Assembly: GCA_028825025.1 (NCBI GenBank)
Contig: JAPKAX010000005.1
Span: 1 to 40,884, forward strand
Direction of reading: 5' to 3'
Source of the DNA: Rhodospirillales bacterium
GTDB lineage: Bacteria > Pseudomonadota > Alphaproteobacteria > Rhodospirillales > Casp-alpha2
Length of the DNA stretch: 40,884 nucleotides
Made by a program: the position numbers and the translations under genes. Shown here in pieces: positions 22,926 through 31,695 of this stretch (the stretch's first letter is position 1; each line of letters opens with the position of its first letter). The notes beneath the pieces are model-generated. The model worked only from the letters and a program-made list of their open reading frames with translations, was not told where the DNA came from and searched no databases.

Positions 22926-23774
22926 GTGGCGTTTAAAATTGAACCGTTAACTGGCCCAATGGGGGCGTTGGTTTGGGGCCTTGATACTTCACGTGCAACC
23001 CAATTCAGAAGAATTTCAAATTATCGAAAGAGCAATGCTCAACCATATCGCCATTGTCATACCTGATTTAGATCAAAATGTGACTTGGTTACGGGACTTA
23101 TGCCGACAGTTTGGACCGTTGGTGCCACATGTTCTTGATCAATTTAATTACCCAGAATCGTTTGAAATTTCAATCATCGCACGTCAAAATGGAACGGCTA
23201 ATTCGAGGAAAACAGCCATTCCAACCATAGCCTTTTGGTGTCCAGACTTAAACTATGAATGAAACCCATCAGATACAATTTTTTGTATTCAACGCAACTT
23301 TCAAGACAAGGCGATACGATGATTACGAATATGTATATAGCGAATGACAGCTTACCCAATGAGACAAAGGCCCGCATCGAAAGATCAACAACAACACATC
23401 TATGGGGCTGGAATACGGGAGGCGGCACCTCAACGCTCAATACAGGGCACAATCGACGCACCGTGATGTTATTCACACTGTAGTGCGGGTATAGCACAGA
23501 AAGGGGCGCAATGTACTTTATGTTGACCAAATGTATACGGTGAAAATAAATGGTATGAGCAAAAATGAAAGCGATATGTTAATAGAACATTTATGTAAAC
23601 ACGCGCTTAGACCAGAATTCCATTAACGTCATAAATGGGGCGCTATAGAGACTGGTTGGTGATGATAATCGGATATCAAAGCATTGCGCTGTTAATGATT
23701 TTACGGAACCGCGCAAGATGTTTCGGGTTATTGTTGGTTGCACTGAAAAGTTACAAAATAATATTTCAATTTAA
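22926..23774 (+). pseudogene. TauD/TfdA family dioxygenase, multiply frameshifted
   Basis: Ordered fragments in different frames: VAFKIEPLTGPMGALVWGLD / SEEFQIIERAMLNHIAIVIPDLDQNVTWL..FGPLVPHVLDQFNYPE / NPSDTIF / LYSTQLSRQGDTMITNMY..WGWNTGG / DVIHTVVRV*HRKGRNVLYVDQMYTVKINGMSKNESDMLIEHL..LRPEFH* / AVNDFTEPRKMFRVIVGCTEKLQ; GGAGG RBS before GTG. Confidence 0.88.
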
Positions 23775-23784
23775 GGATACTAAC

Positions 23785-24270
23785 ATGCGCTTAAAAACAT
23801 CCCTACCCCTTGATAAGGCCTCCGTTATTGTCGATGAAGCTTTACGCCTAGCCCGACAAGAAAAGATGTTGCCACAAACGGTTGTTGTGCTTGATACGGG
23901 TGGCAAAATAATTGCTGTCAAAAGCGAAGATGGATCTGGGCTCATTCGCTTAGGTATTGCATTGGGTAAGGCTTGGGGGGCGCTTGGGATGGGAATTTCT
24001 AGCCGCTTGATCATGGAACGCTTAGGCGGCCGTCCTTCATTCTTGGGAGCCTTAGCAAACACTGCCGAAGGTAAATTGATACCTGTTCCTGGCGGCGTTC
24101 TTGTCGATGACAGTGATGGGTTTACAATTGGTGCTGTAGGCATTAGCGGCGATACATCCGAAAAAGATGAATATTGCGCTGTTGGCGGCATTAAATTAGC
24201 AGGGTATGCCTCGGAACCGGCAGAGGTTGATCCCAACTGGGAAAGCTCTAATTTATCTGGCACAAAATAA
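23785..24270 (+). CDS. GlcG/HbpS family heme-binding-like protein
   Basis: ASVIVDEALRLARQEKMLPQTVVVLDTGGKIIAVKSEDGS...PVPGGVLVDDSDGFTIGAVGISGDTSEKDEYCAVGGI; start MRLKTS at 23785. Confidence 0.88.
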   Translation: MRLKTSLPLDKASVIVDEALRLARQEKMLPQTVVVLDTGGKIIAVKSEDGSGLIRLGIALGKAWGALGMGISSRLIMERLGGRPSFLGALANTAEGKLIPVPGGVLVDDSDGFTIGAVGISGDTSEKDEYCAVGGIKLAGYASEPAEVDPNWESSNLSGTK

Positions 24271-24331
24271 ATCATTGGCGGCTTACAACCCGTGAGCTTT
24301 GAAATCCATACCTCCTGTTTAATATAAGGCA

Positions 24332-24351
24332 TCGTGTCGGACACGTATAAT
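24332..24351 (+). promoter_or_regulatory. Candidate promoter: palindrome CGTGTC-G-GACACG abutting a TATAAT -10-like hexamer
   Basis: Inverted repeat 24332-24344 immediately followed by TATAAT at 24346-24351, 44 nt upstream of a GTG. Confidence 0.35.
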
Positions 24352-24394
24352 CAACGTGAAAAACACTGAGCCTTTTTAAAGGACGATTGCACGA

Positions 24395-25512
24395 GTGTCG
24401 ACGACAGAATTTAAAATCCCAAACCGTTGGAATAATGCTGCTATTGTTTGTTCATTAACCGTTCTTGCGGTTTCTGAACTCACGTATTTGTTATTTGGCT
24501 TATAAATGGCCGCTGTTTTTGGTGCAATTTTATATTTTGGCGCTGTCAGTTTGTTAGCCCCATTAATTCAGCGTGCTGCCCGCAGAAATCCGATCATCAC
24601 GGAACAAGATGAGCGCCGGGCTAAAATTCGCGAACAACGACATATTTTTGGGCTTTTATGTGGATTTTCGTGGATAATTACGTGGAGACTAGTAACGATT
24701 ACACAAGCAGTTCTGTTATCCGCGGTTCCCGGTGTTGATCATTTGACTGTGCTTGTATTAGGCATATAAAATGCAGTGAGTATAATACTGATTGGGCGTG
24801 CTGAAGAATGGTTTTGGTTGCTACACATTATGTCTTCACGGCCCGCTAGAGTTTTGCCTTTTTGGAAATGACCGGTGTTAAATTTGGCTTGTTTCTGCTG
24901 TACTTTGATCTGTTCTACTTATGTAGTTGTTTATTTATCAAACGTTTCGATAGTGTTCACATTAATGCTCGTTGCACCTATTTTGATCGTTGGTTGGGTT
25001 TTTGTTCAAAGCTTCAAAGGGCATATACTTGAGGGAATGACAACAACTTGATCCGTTCTCATTGACGTATTTACAGTGTCGGCTCGACCCTTGGCGCATA
25101 TTTCATATGCATTGGGAATTGCTGAGTTTATCGGGCAAGCGGCCGCTGATTTAGCGCCTGTTGAATGGATCGATGAAAATCTAAATTTAAAACAAATTAA
25201 GGCGTGGATATTCCTAGCCAGTATTCCGTTAATTATTAACATATGCCGACAAATAGCCTTGTCGCTGCTTGTTTTTTTAAGTGCTGTTATGAATGAACTC
25301 CTAACCTTGCCTGCTGAACCAAGCCACATTGCCTTTGCATTGGGTGCTGTGTGGGTATTAAGCATAATAGTATCACCGAATGCTTCGGCTGCATTGCGAA
25401 TTGCAGGTGTGTCGGGTTTCCGCCTACAACACTAACTTGGCTTTGGAACGGCATTTATGTTTTGTCTTATTTTGTCGTATTCTGTGGGGTTTTCTATGTT
25501 ATATCACTTTGA
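24395..25512 (+). pseudogene. Polytopic membrane protein, degraded
   Basis: Hydrophobic reading frame from GTG 24395 continues in one frame through stops at 24503 (TAA), 24767 (TAA), 24869 (TGA), 25049 (TGA) to 25435; a frameshift then restores TWLWNGIYVLSYFVVFCGVFYVISL* ending 25512. Confidence 0.72.
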
Positions 25513-25517
25513 TTTGG

Positions 25518-26825
25518 TTACCCTAAAACTGTAAAACTACTTTCAGTATTTATCATTCTTTTTCTAGAAAAGAATGATAAATCAATATCTTGTACGATAT
25601 TTTTAAGGTGGTGGGTGATTGGGTTTAAGTCGTGATCTTGCCCGCCTTCACATCCCTCAATCAAGCTTGCCATGCAAGCCCCTGCTACGGGCGCGTTTTT
25701 AAATTGATTGCCGCTGGTTCCCACTGCCATGTAGTAACCATCAAGGCACGTTTTGTCGTATATGGGGATCCAGTCTGGCGTTTGGTCGTAACACGCAACA
25801 GCACCGCTTACATGCCCCGGAATACCCAACGTCGGCATGCGTTGTGCCAATCTGTATATTTGATGTTGGGCTTGGTCGGTTAAGTTGTCATCAAAATCAT
25901 CGTAATCGACATAATCATCGGGGTCGCATTCTGGGTTGTGACTGCCAACCGCCATTTTGTTGCCAACTTCAGGCTTGGCGTAGCACCCGATATCTTCATC
26001 TGTATAAATAACGCCGTTGGCTTCGAAATCAAAATTCGGAACGGTTGGAATATAGGCTACTTCTTGGCGTAAAGCGCGGGATGATAAGTTCATATCTTCT
26101 AAAACTCCGGCCATGGCATTAATTTTGGGTGAATGAGGCCCTCCTACATTAACAACAACCTTGGCGTCAATGTCGTTTCCATCGCGCAATGTTATCCCCG
26201 ATACGCGATCCCCTTTGGACCGAATTGCAACGATTTCTGTATTGAATTGAAAAGTTGCCCCCTGGGCTTCGGCGGCGCGTTGGACATTATGGGCAGCTAA
26301 TTGCGGGTCATTAATGTATCCGGCTTTTGGAAAATAAACGGCTCCGGCTAAATCACCGCCCGTTGGTTCACCAAAATTGGGGTGATCGGATAATTTTGCC
26401 GGACCATACTTAGTTAAATCCAAAAACGGCAAACGCTCAAGGATTTGGGTTTTTGTCCAATCTTCCATTGGGATTTTTAAGGATTCGGAATGTTGGCGCA
26501 CCGATGCCATGTTGTTATTACCATCGGTTTTAAGGGCCAAACATCCAGTTTCGCGGTATTGGGCCCATCCACTTTCATCTTTAACGCCTAGGTAATCGCC
26601 CCATTCGCGCCAAATATGGTACCCTTCATAAGCCATTGCCGTTCCGGTGAAGGTTGAGTAATGGGTGCGAATTATGGCGCAGGAATAACTGGTCGAGCCG
26701 TAACCTGCGGCGGGAAGCCGATCAATATTAAGTGTTTTCCAACCGCGCTTTGATAACTCGAACGCAACACAGCAGCCAATAACGCCAGCGCCGATAATGA
26801 TAGCGTCATAGGATTTCTGCGTCAT
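25518..26825 (-). CDS. FAD-dependent oxidoreductase (DAO / sarcosine oxidase beta-like)
   Basis: MTQKSYDAIIIGAGVIGCCVAFELSKRGW (Rossmann GxGxxG), GGDLAGAVYFPKAGYINDPQLAAH, C-terminal FFSRKRMINTESSFTVLG. Confidence 0.9.
   Translation of the reverse strand: MTQKSYDAIIIGAGVIGCCVAFELSKRGWKTLNIDRLPAAGYGSTSYSCAIIRTHYSTFTGTAMAYEGYHIWREWGDYLGVKDESGWAQYRETGCLALKTDGNNNMASVRQHSESLKIPMEDWTKTQILERLPFLDLTKYGPAKLSDHPNFGEPTGGDLAGAVYFPKAGYINDPQLAAHNVQRAAEAQGATFQFNTEIVAIRSKGDRVSGITLRDGNDIDAKVVVNVGGPHSPKINAMAGVLEDMNLSSRALRQEVAYIPTVPNFDFEANGVIYTDEDIGCYAKPEVGNKMAVGSHNPECDPDDYVDYDDFDDNLTDQAQHQIYRLAQRMPTLGIPGHVSGAVACYDQTPDWIPIYDKTCLDGYYMAVGTSGNQFKNAPVAGACMASLIEGCEGGQDHDLNPITHHLKNIVQDIDLSFFSRKRMINTESSFTVLG
25549..25581. 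repeat. Perfect 14-bp inverted repeat with 5-nt loop
   Basis: TTTATCATTCTTTT-TCTAG-AAAAGAATGATAAA. Confidence 0.9.
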
Positions 26826-26833
26826 TATATCTG

Positions 26834-27598
26834 CTAACTTGCTGCTTCTGCGATAGCCCAAAAATCGGGGGCCTTGAGGCTTGCTCCTCCAATAAGTCCA
26901 CCGTCCACATCAGGGAGTGCTATTAGTTCTTTCGCATTACTCGGTTTCATTGAACCCCCGTACAGAATGCGCATTTTTGACGCTTCTTTGGCACCAATGG
27001 CTTTTACCAATTCAGCGCGAATGGCGGCATGGATTTCTTGGGCTTGCGCTGGTGTTGCGACTTCGCCCGTGCCAATGGCCCATACAGGCTCGTAGGCAAT
27101 TACCGTGTTTTTAGCCGAAGCGCCTTCTGGTAAAGACCCCAGCAACTGTTTGCGGTTGGTTGATATGGCGCGGCCTGATTTCCTTTGTTTAAGGGTTTCG
27201 CCAATGCAAATAATCGCAACCATCCCGGCTTCAATGGCCGATTCCGCTTTGGCTTTAACGCATTTGTCGTCTTCGCCATGGTCTGTTCGGCGCTCAGAGT
27301 GCCCAACAATCGCATAAGCGCAGCCAATGTTTTTAAGCAGCTGTGGGCTTGAATCTCCGGTGTGTGCACCAGAAGTCGCCTGATGGCTATCTTGTGATCC
27401 CATTTTAACGCCAGAACCTTTTAAGGTTTCTACGACCAACCCAAGTAACGGTGTTGGCGGGCATACAACCATGTCAAATGCCAGTTTTTTATTATTTATC
27501 ATGCGCTTAGCAAGTTGAGATGCCAATTGCTTCGCGTCTTTTTTAAGACCGTTCATTTTCCAATTGCCAGCAATCAGGGGGCGTCGAGAAGTGCTCAT
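26834..27598 (-). CDS. tpiA: Triose-phosphate isomerase
   Basis: RPLIAGNWKMNG, AIVGHSERR, AYEPVWAIGTG, ILYGGSMKPSNA. Confidence 0.97.
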   Translation of the reverse strand: MSTSRRPLIAGNWKMNGLKKDAKQLASQLAKRMINNKKLAFDMVVCPPTPLLGLVVETLKGSGVKMGSQDSHQATSGAHTGDSSPQLLKNIGCAYAIVGHSERRTDHGEDDKCVKAKAESAIEAGMVAIICIGETLKQRKSGRAISTNRKQLLGSLPEGASAKNTVIAYEPVWAIGTGEVATPAQAQEIHAAIRAELVKAIGAKEASKMRILYGGSMKPSNAKELIALPDVDGGLIGGASLKAPDFWAIAEAAS

Positions 27599-27820
27599 GG
27601 GGGATTCCTAAATCAAATAAATAACAATAAAGCTTTATTTTAACACGAAACATCAGACACGTCCAAAGTGATAGAGTTGAAAGTATTACTTTTTTAACAA
27701 ACAACAAGCGCACTCCGTGTTTGCTTGACCCTGAAGATTTACTTATGGTGAGTTAAAAATAGGCGTGTTCATATGTCACGCTTCAAGGTTCATTTCTAGA
27801 ATACAGGTTCAATATTAAAA

Positions 27821-29716
27821 ATGCTTTCTGCACTTCGTAAACGATCCGGCGGTATCGTCGTAAAGTCTTTGCTGATCCTTCTGATTATCAGTTTTGGTGC
27901 TTGGGGCATTCAAGATTGGCTAAGCCCTGCAATTTCAGGTAATGCCGTAGCCACTGTTGGCGATGATGAAATTGGAACTGTTGAGGTTGATCGACGCGTT
28001 AGGCAAGAAGTTGCCCGTTTGCGACAAATGTTTGGCAATCAATTCTCGCAAGAGCAAGCGCTTAAATTTGGCATCATTGATGGCATCATCAACGAACAAG
28101 TTAACCAATCATTGATCCGCCAAGGGGCATCAGCGCTGGGCGTGACCATTAGTGATAAATTGATTAGCGACGATATTCGCTCGCAATCTGATTTCAAGGG
28201 CATTGCAGGCAATTTTGATCGGGAACGCTTTAATCAGGTTCTTACATCGAATGGATTAACAGAGCAGCGCTATGTAGATATTGTTCGCAGTAGCTTAACA
28301 AACCAGCAATATACAGACAGCTTTCAGTCTGGAGCGCGCGCGCCTAAAATCATGGTTGATGCTATTTACCGCCACCGAAATGAAAAACGAGTTGTTGAAA
28401 TTGCATTAATTAAAGATAAAACTTTTGTTGATGTGGGTGAGCCAGATACATCCAAGATCGAAGCTTTTCATAAAACCAATGCTAAGCAATTTACGGCCCC
28501 TGAATACCGAAAATTCACATTCTTACAACTAGAAGCCATCGATTTGGTTGATGAAATCGAGGTTTCTGAAGAAGACATTCAAGATTCTTATGAAGCGCGC
28601 CTTGATGAATTTGTAACGGTCGAAAAACGCCATGTTTTACAAATGGTGCTTTCAGATGAAGAACAAGCCAAAAAAGCGCAAACTGAACTTCTAACGGGGC
28701 GTGAGTTTGCAATTGTTGCTAAAGAAGTTGCTGACTTGGATGAAGCAACTCTTGATTTGGGCGTTGTTACTAAAAATGATTTGTTACCCGCACTCGCAGA
28801 TCCTGCATTTGCACTTATGCAAGGGGTGGCATCGACACCTATTAAAAGTGCGCTGGGTTGGCATTTGCTGAAAGTTACTAAAATTGAAGCGGGTGGCACT
28901 AAAAAGATTACTGAAGTTCGTGATGTATTGAAAAATGATATCGCCAAGGAAAGGGCTGTTGATAGCCTTTATAATCTTTCCCGAACTTTGGAAGATGAAT
29001 TGGGCGGAGGCGCTTCGATTGAAGAAGCCGCGTCGAATATGAATTTTAAAATTGCTTCCGTTGTTGCTATGGATCAAGCGGGCAAAGATTTGGCTGGTAA
29101 AGCGGTTACTGGAATTCCGGCTGGCCGTGCCTTCATTCAAACAACGTTTACTACGGAAGAAGGTGAAGATAGTCAATTAACCGAATCCGGTCCGGAAGGT
29201 TTTTTTGTGGTACGTATCGATGGAGTAACAGCCCCAGCGCTTCGCCCTATTAATACCGTTCGTGCACAAGTCATTGACGCTTGGAAAGCCAAGCAACGGA
29301 GTGAAAAGTCGAAACAACAAGCTGCTAAAATGGCTGCAGACTTAAATAACGGAAAAGCTTTATCCGATATTGTTGGCTCCTATTCCCTGACGTCAACTGT
29401 AAGCAAACCATTTAAGCGCAATGATAATGGAACGGATTCTGGATTATCGCCAGAATTAGTAAAGAAGGTTTTTGATTTAGAAAAAACCAAAGCAACCGAA
29501 GGCAAGGCAGCAGCAGGACATCAAGTTGTTGTTCTTGCGTCTGTAACGAAGGCAAACCCTAGCGCCGACAAAGTCGGTGTTGATGCTGTGCGTGATGCCT
29601 TGTCGCAATCGCTAAAAGATGATGTGACGGCTCAGCTAACAACTGCTTTGCGTCAAGAAATCGGTGTTGATATCAATCGTCCTTTGCTCAATAAAATGTA
29701 TAACGGTGAGCAATAA
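27821..29716 (+). CDS. Peptidylprolyl isomerase PpiD-like (SurA N-terminal domain)
   Basis: N-terminal MLSALRKRSGGIVVKSLLILLIISFGAWGIQDW; rotamase-like region AKEVADLDEATLDLGVVTKNDLLPALADPAF..GWHLLKVT; location between tpiA and trpE. Confidence 0.88.
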   Translation: MLSALRKRSGGIVVKSLLILLIISFGAWGIQDWLSPAISGNAVATVGDDEIGTVEVDRRVRQEVARLRQMFGNQFSQEQALKFGIIDGIINEQVNQSLIRQGASALGVTISDKLISDDIRSQSDFKGIAGNFDRERFNQVLTSNGLTEQRYVDIVRSSLTNQQYTDSFQSGARAPKIMVDAIYRHRNEKRVVEIALIKDKTFVDVGEPDTSKIEAFHKTNAKQFTAPEYRKFTFLQLEAIDLVDEIEVSEEDIQDSYEARLDEFVTVEKRHVLQMVLSDEEQAKKAQTELLTGREFAIVAKEVADLDEATLDLGVVTKNDLLPALADPAFALMQGVASTPIKSALGWHLLKVTKIEAGGTKKITEVRDVLKNDIAKERAVDSLYNLSRTLEDELGGGASIEEAASNMNFKIASVVAMDQAGKDLAGKAVTGIPAGRAFIQTTFTTEEGEDSQLTESGPEGFFVVRIDGVTAPALRPINTVRAQVIDAWKAKQRSEKSKQQAAKMAADLNNGKALSDIVGSYSLTSTVSKPFKRNDNGTDSGLSPELVKKVFDLEKTKATEGKAAAGHQVVVLASVTKANPSADKVGVDAVRDALSQSLKDDVTAQLTTALRQEIGVDINRPLLNKMYNGEQ

Positions 29717-29755
29717 GGCCGTTAAGTAGGCCGTAGATTGGAAGTTTGATCGGTT

Positions 29756-31279
29756 ATGAAGTCTTTACCTGATTTAGGCGATTTTATACGCGCGTATGAG
29801 CAAAGTGAGCCACAGATCGTTTGGACGACCTTGGTTGCTGATTTAGAAACACCTGTTTCTGTAATGCTTAAAATTGCCCGTTCGCGGCCCAATAGTTTTT
29901 TGTTGGAATCTGTTGAAGGGGGCGAAATTCGTGGACGCTACTCGTTTGTAGGGCTTAATCCTGATGTGATTTGGCGTTGCTTTGGCAACCGGGTTGAAAT
30001 TAATCGCAATATTGCAGAGGGCAGTAAAACATTTGTCCCCTGCCCGGTTGGTGATGCATCAGGTGCCCTAGACTCGTTGCGCAGTTTGGTTGCGGAAAGC
30101 CGGATCGAACTTCCAGACGGAATGCCCCCTATGGCGGCTGGGCTGGTTGGTTACATGGCATACGACATGGTGCGCTTGGCGGAAAACCTACCTGATAACA
30201 ACCCTAATACGCTGAACGTTCCAGATAGTATTTTTTTACGCCCAACTGTTATTGCAACGTTTGATTCACTTGAAGACACAGTGACCATTGTGACCCCTGT
30301 ATGGCCTGACCAGCAAACATGCGCCAATGCTGCCTACAAAGCTGCTGAAGAACGGCTTCAGGCTGTAGTCACTGATTTTGACCGCGCCTTGCCACCGCGC
30401 GCTGCTGCTGAAGATGTGCAAACCGAAATGGTTGAGCCACAATCAAACTGTAGCCGTGAAGAATTTCATGCCATGGTCAAAAAGGCTGTGGAATATATTA
30501 AAGCGGGTGACGCGTTCCAGATTGTTCCCTCTCAACGCTTTCGCGTTCCGTTTAAATTACCACCCTTTGCGCTGTATCGCTCGCTTCGTCGTTTAAACCC
30601 ATCGCCGTTTTTGTTCTTCCTCGATTTTGATGAATTCTCAGTTGTTGGCTCAAGCCCTGAAATTTTGGTCCGTGTTCGCGATGGTGAAATCACATTACGG
30701 CCCTTAGCTGGGACCCGTAAACGCGGTGCCAATGTGGAAGAAGATAAAGCGTTAGCAGAAGATTTGTTGTCGGACCCCAAAGAACGCGCTGAACATTTGA
30801 TGTTGTTGGATTTAGGCCGCAATGATGTCGGCCGGGTTGCCAAAATCGGAACCGTAAAACCGACTGTACAATTCATGATCGAATATTATTCTCATGTTAT
30901 GCACATTGCCTCGAACGTGGTTGGTGAATTAGATGATGAAAAGTATGACGCCATTGACGCACTTTTGGCTGGGTTCCCAGCCGGCACGGTTTCGGGTGCC
31001 CCCAAAGTAAGGGCCATGGAAATTATTGATGAGCTAGAGCCTGAACGCCGGGGCGTTTATGGCGGATGTATTGGCTACTTTGGTGCTGATGGCGATATGG
31101 ATACGTGTATTGCGTTGCGGACAGCTGTTGTAAAAGATGAAGTGGTTTATATCCAAGCGGGCGGTGGTGTGGTTGCCGATAGCGATCCTGAGTTTGAATA
31201 TCAAGAATCGATCAATAAAGCCAAAGCCCTTGTTCGCGCAGCCCATGAAGCAGAGCGCTTTGTAATCGACGGCAAATAA
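29756..31279 (+). CDS. trpE: Anthranilate synthase component I
   Basis: SFLLESVEGGEIRGRYSFVG, GDAFQIVPSQRF, SPEILVRVRDGEITLRPLAGTRKRG, DLGRNDVGRV, AGFPAGTVSGAPKVRAMEIIDELE. Confidence 0.96.
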   Translation: MKSLPDLGDFIRAYEQSEPQIVWTTLVADLETPVSVMLKIARSRPNSFLLESVEGGEIRGRYSFVGLNPDVIWRCFGNRVEINRNIAEGSKTFVPCPVGDASGALDSLRSLVAESRIELPDGMPPMAAGLVGYMAYDMVRLAENLPDNNPNTLNVPDSIFLRPTVIATFDSLEDTVTIVTPVWPDQQTCANAAYKAAEERLQAVVTDFDRALPPRAAAEDVQTEMVEPQSNCSREEFHAMVKKAVEYIKAGDAFQIVPSQRFRVPFKLPPFALYRSLRRLNPSPFLFFLDFDEFSVVGSSPEILVRVRDGEITLRPLAGTRKRGANVEEDKALAEDLLSDPKERAEHLMLLDLGRNDVGRVAKIGTVKPTVQFMIEYYSHVMHIASNVVGELDDEKYDAIDALLAGFPAGTVSGAPKVRAMEIIDELEPERRGVYGGCIGYFGADGDMDTCIALRTAVVKDEVVYIQAGGGVVADSDPEFEYQESINKAKALVRAAHEAERFVIDGK

Positions 31280-31300
31280 GTTTTCTTAATCGCCGTCGAT
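31265..31300. repeat. Inverted repeat at the trpE stop / ridA convergent junction
   Basis: ATCGACGGC (31265-31273) and GCCGTCGAT (31292-31300), 18-nt loop; terminator-like but without a strong T-tract. Confidence 0.5.
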
Positions 31301-31309
31301 ATAAAGAAA

Positions 31310-31660
31310 TCAGTCGATAGCAGCGGTTACTAAAATCTCAACAAAAATACCAGGGTTTGCCATCCGAGATTCTACACAGGCGCGAGTTGGCGCATTTCCC
31401 GGTGATAACCATGCATCCCAAGCGACGTTCATTTCATCAAATTTACGTATATCATCCAACCAAATTTGAGCTGTTAATAGCTTTGATTTATCGGTTCCTG
31501 CTTGAGCCAAATAATCATCAATGTGGACTAAGATTTGGTTCGTTTGATCCGTAGTCGATGCATATAAATCATCACCGACAAGGCCTGATAGATGCGCAAC
31601 ATTACCATGGATGACAACTTTGGACATGCGGTGATTGGTATCAATTCTTTTTATAGTCAT
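31310..31660 (-). CDS. RidA family protein
   Basis: RMSKVVIHGNVAHLSGLVGDD..QTNQILVHIDDYLAQAGTDKSKLLTAQIWLDD. Confidence 0.92.
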   Translation of the reverse strand: MTIKRIDTNHRMSKVVIHGNVAHLSGLVGDDLYASTTDQTNQILVHIDDYLAQAGTDKSKLLTAQIWLDDIRKFDEMNVAWDAWLSPGNAPTRACVESRMANPGIFVEILVTAAID

Positions 31661-31695
31661 TGTTACTTAGCCTTTGTTTGTTAAAGGAATAGCTG

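Noticed and set aside
23766-24344. 192-aa minus-strand ORF
   Set aside because: Antisense to the well-supported GlcG/HbpS-like gene; Ser/Pro-rich composition typical of shadow ORFs.
24395-25435. Stop-codon recoding or an alternative genetic code explaining in-frame stops
   Set aside because: Both TAA and TGA (and TAG in the YciI remnant) interrupt the frames, while intact housekeeping genes use these as normal terminators. Frameshifts also occur, so pseudogenes are simpler.
28588-29176. Minus-strand ORFs of 119 and 130 aa within ppiD
   Set aside because: Antisense, low-complexity Ser/Phe/Asn-rich, no independent support.
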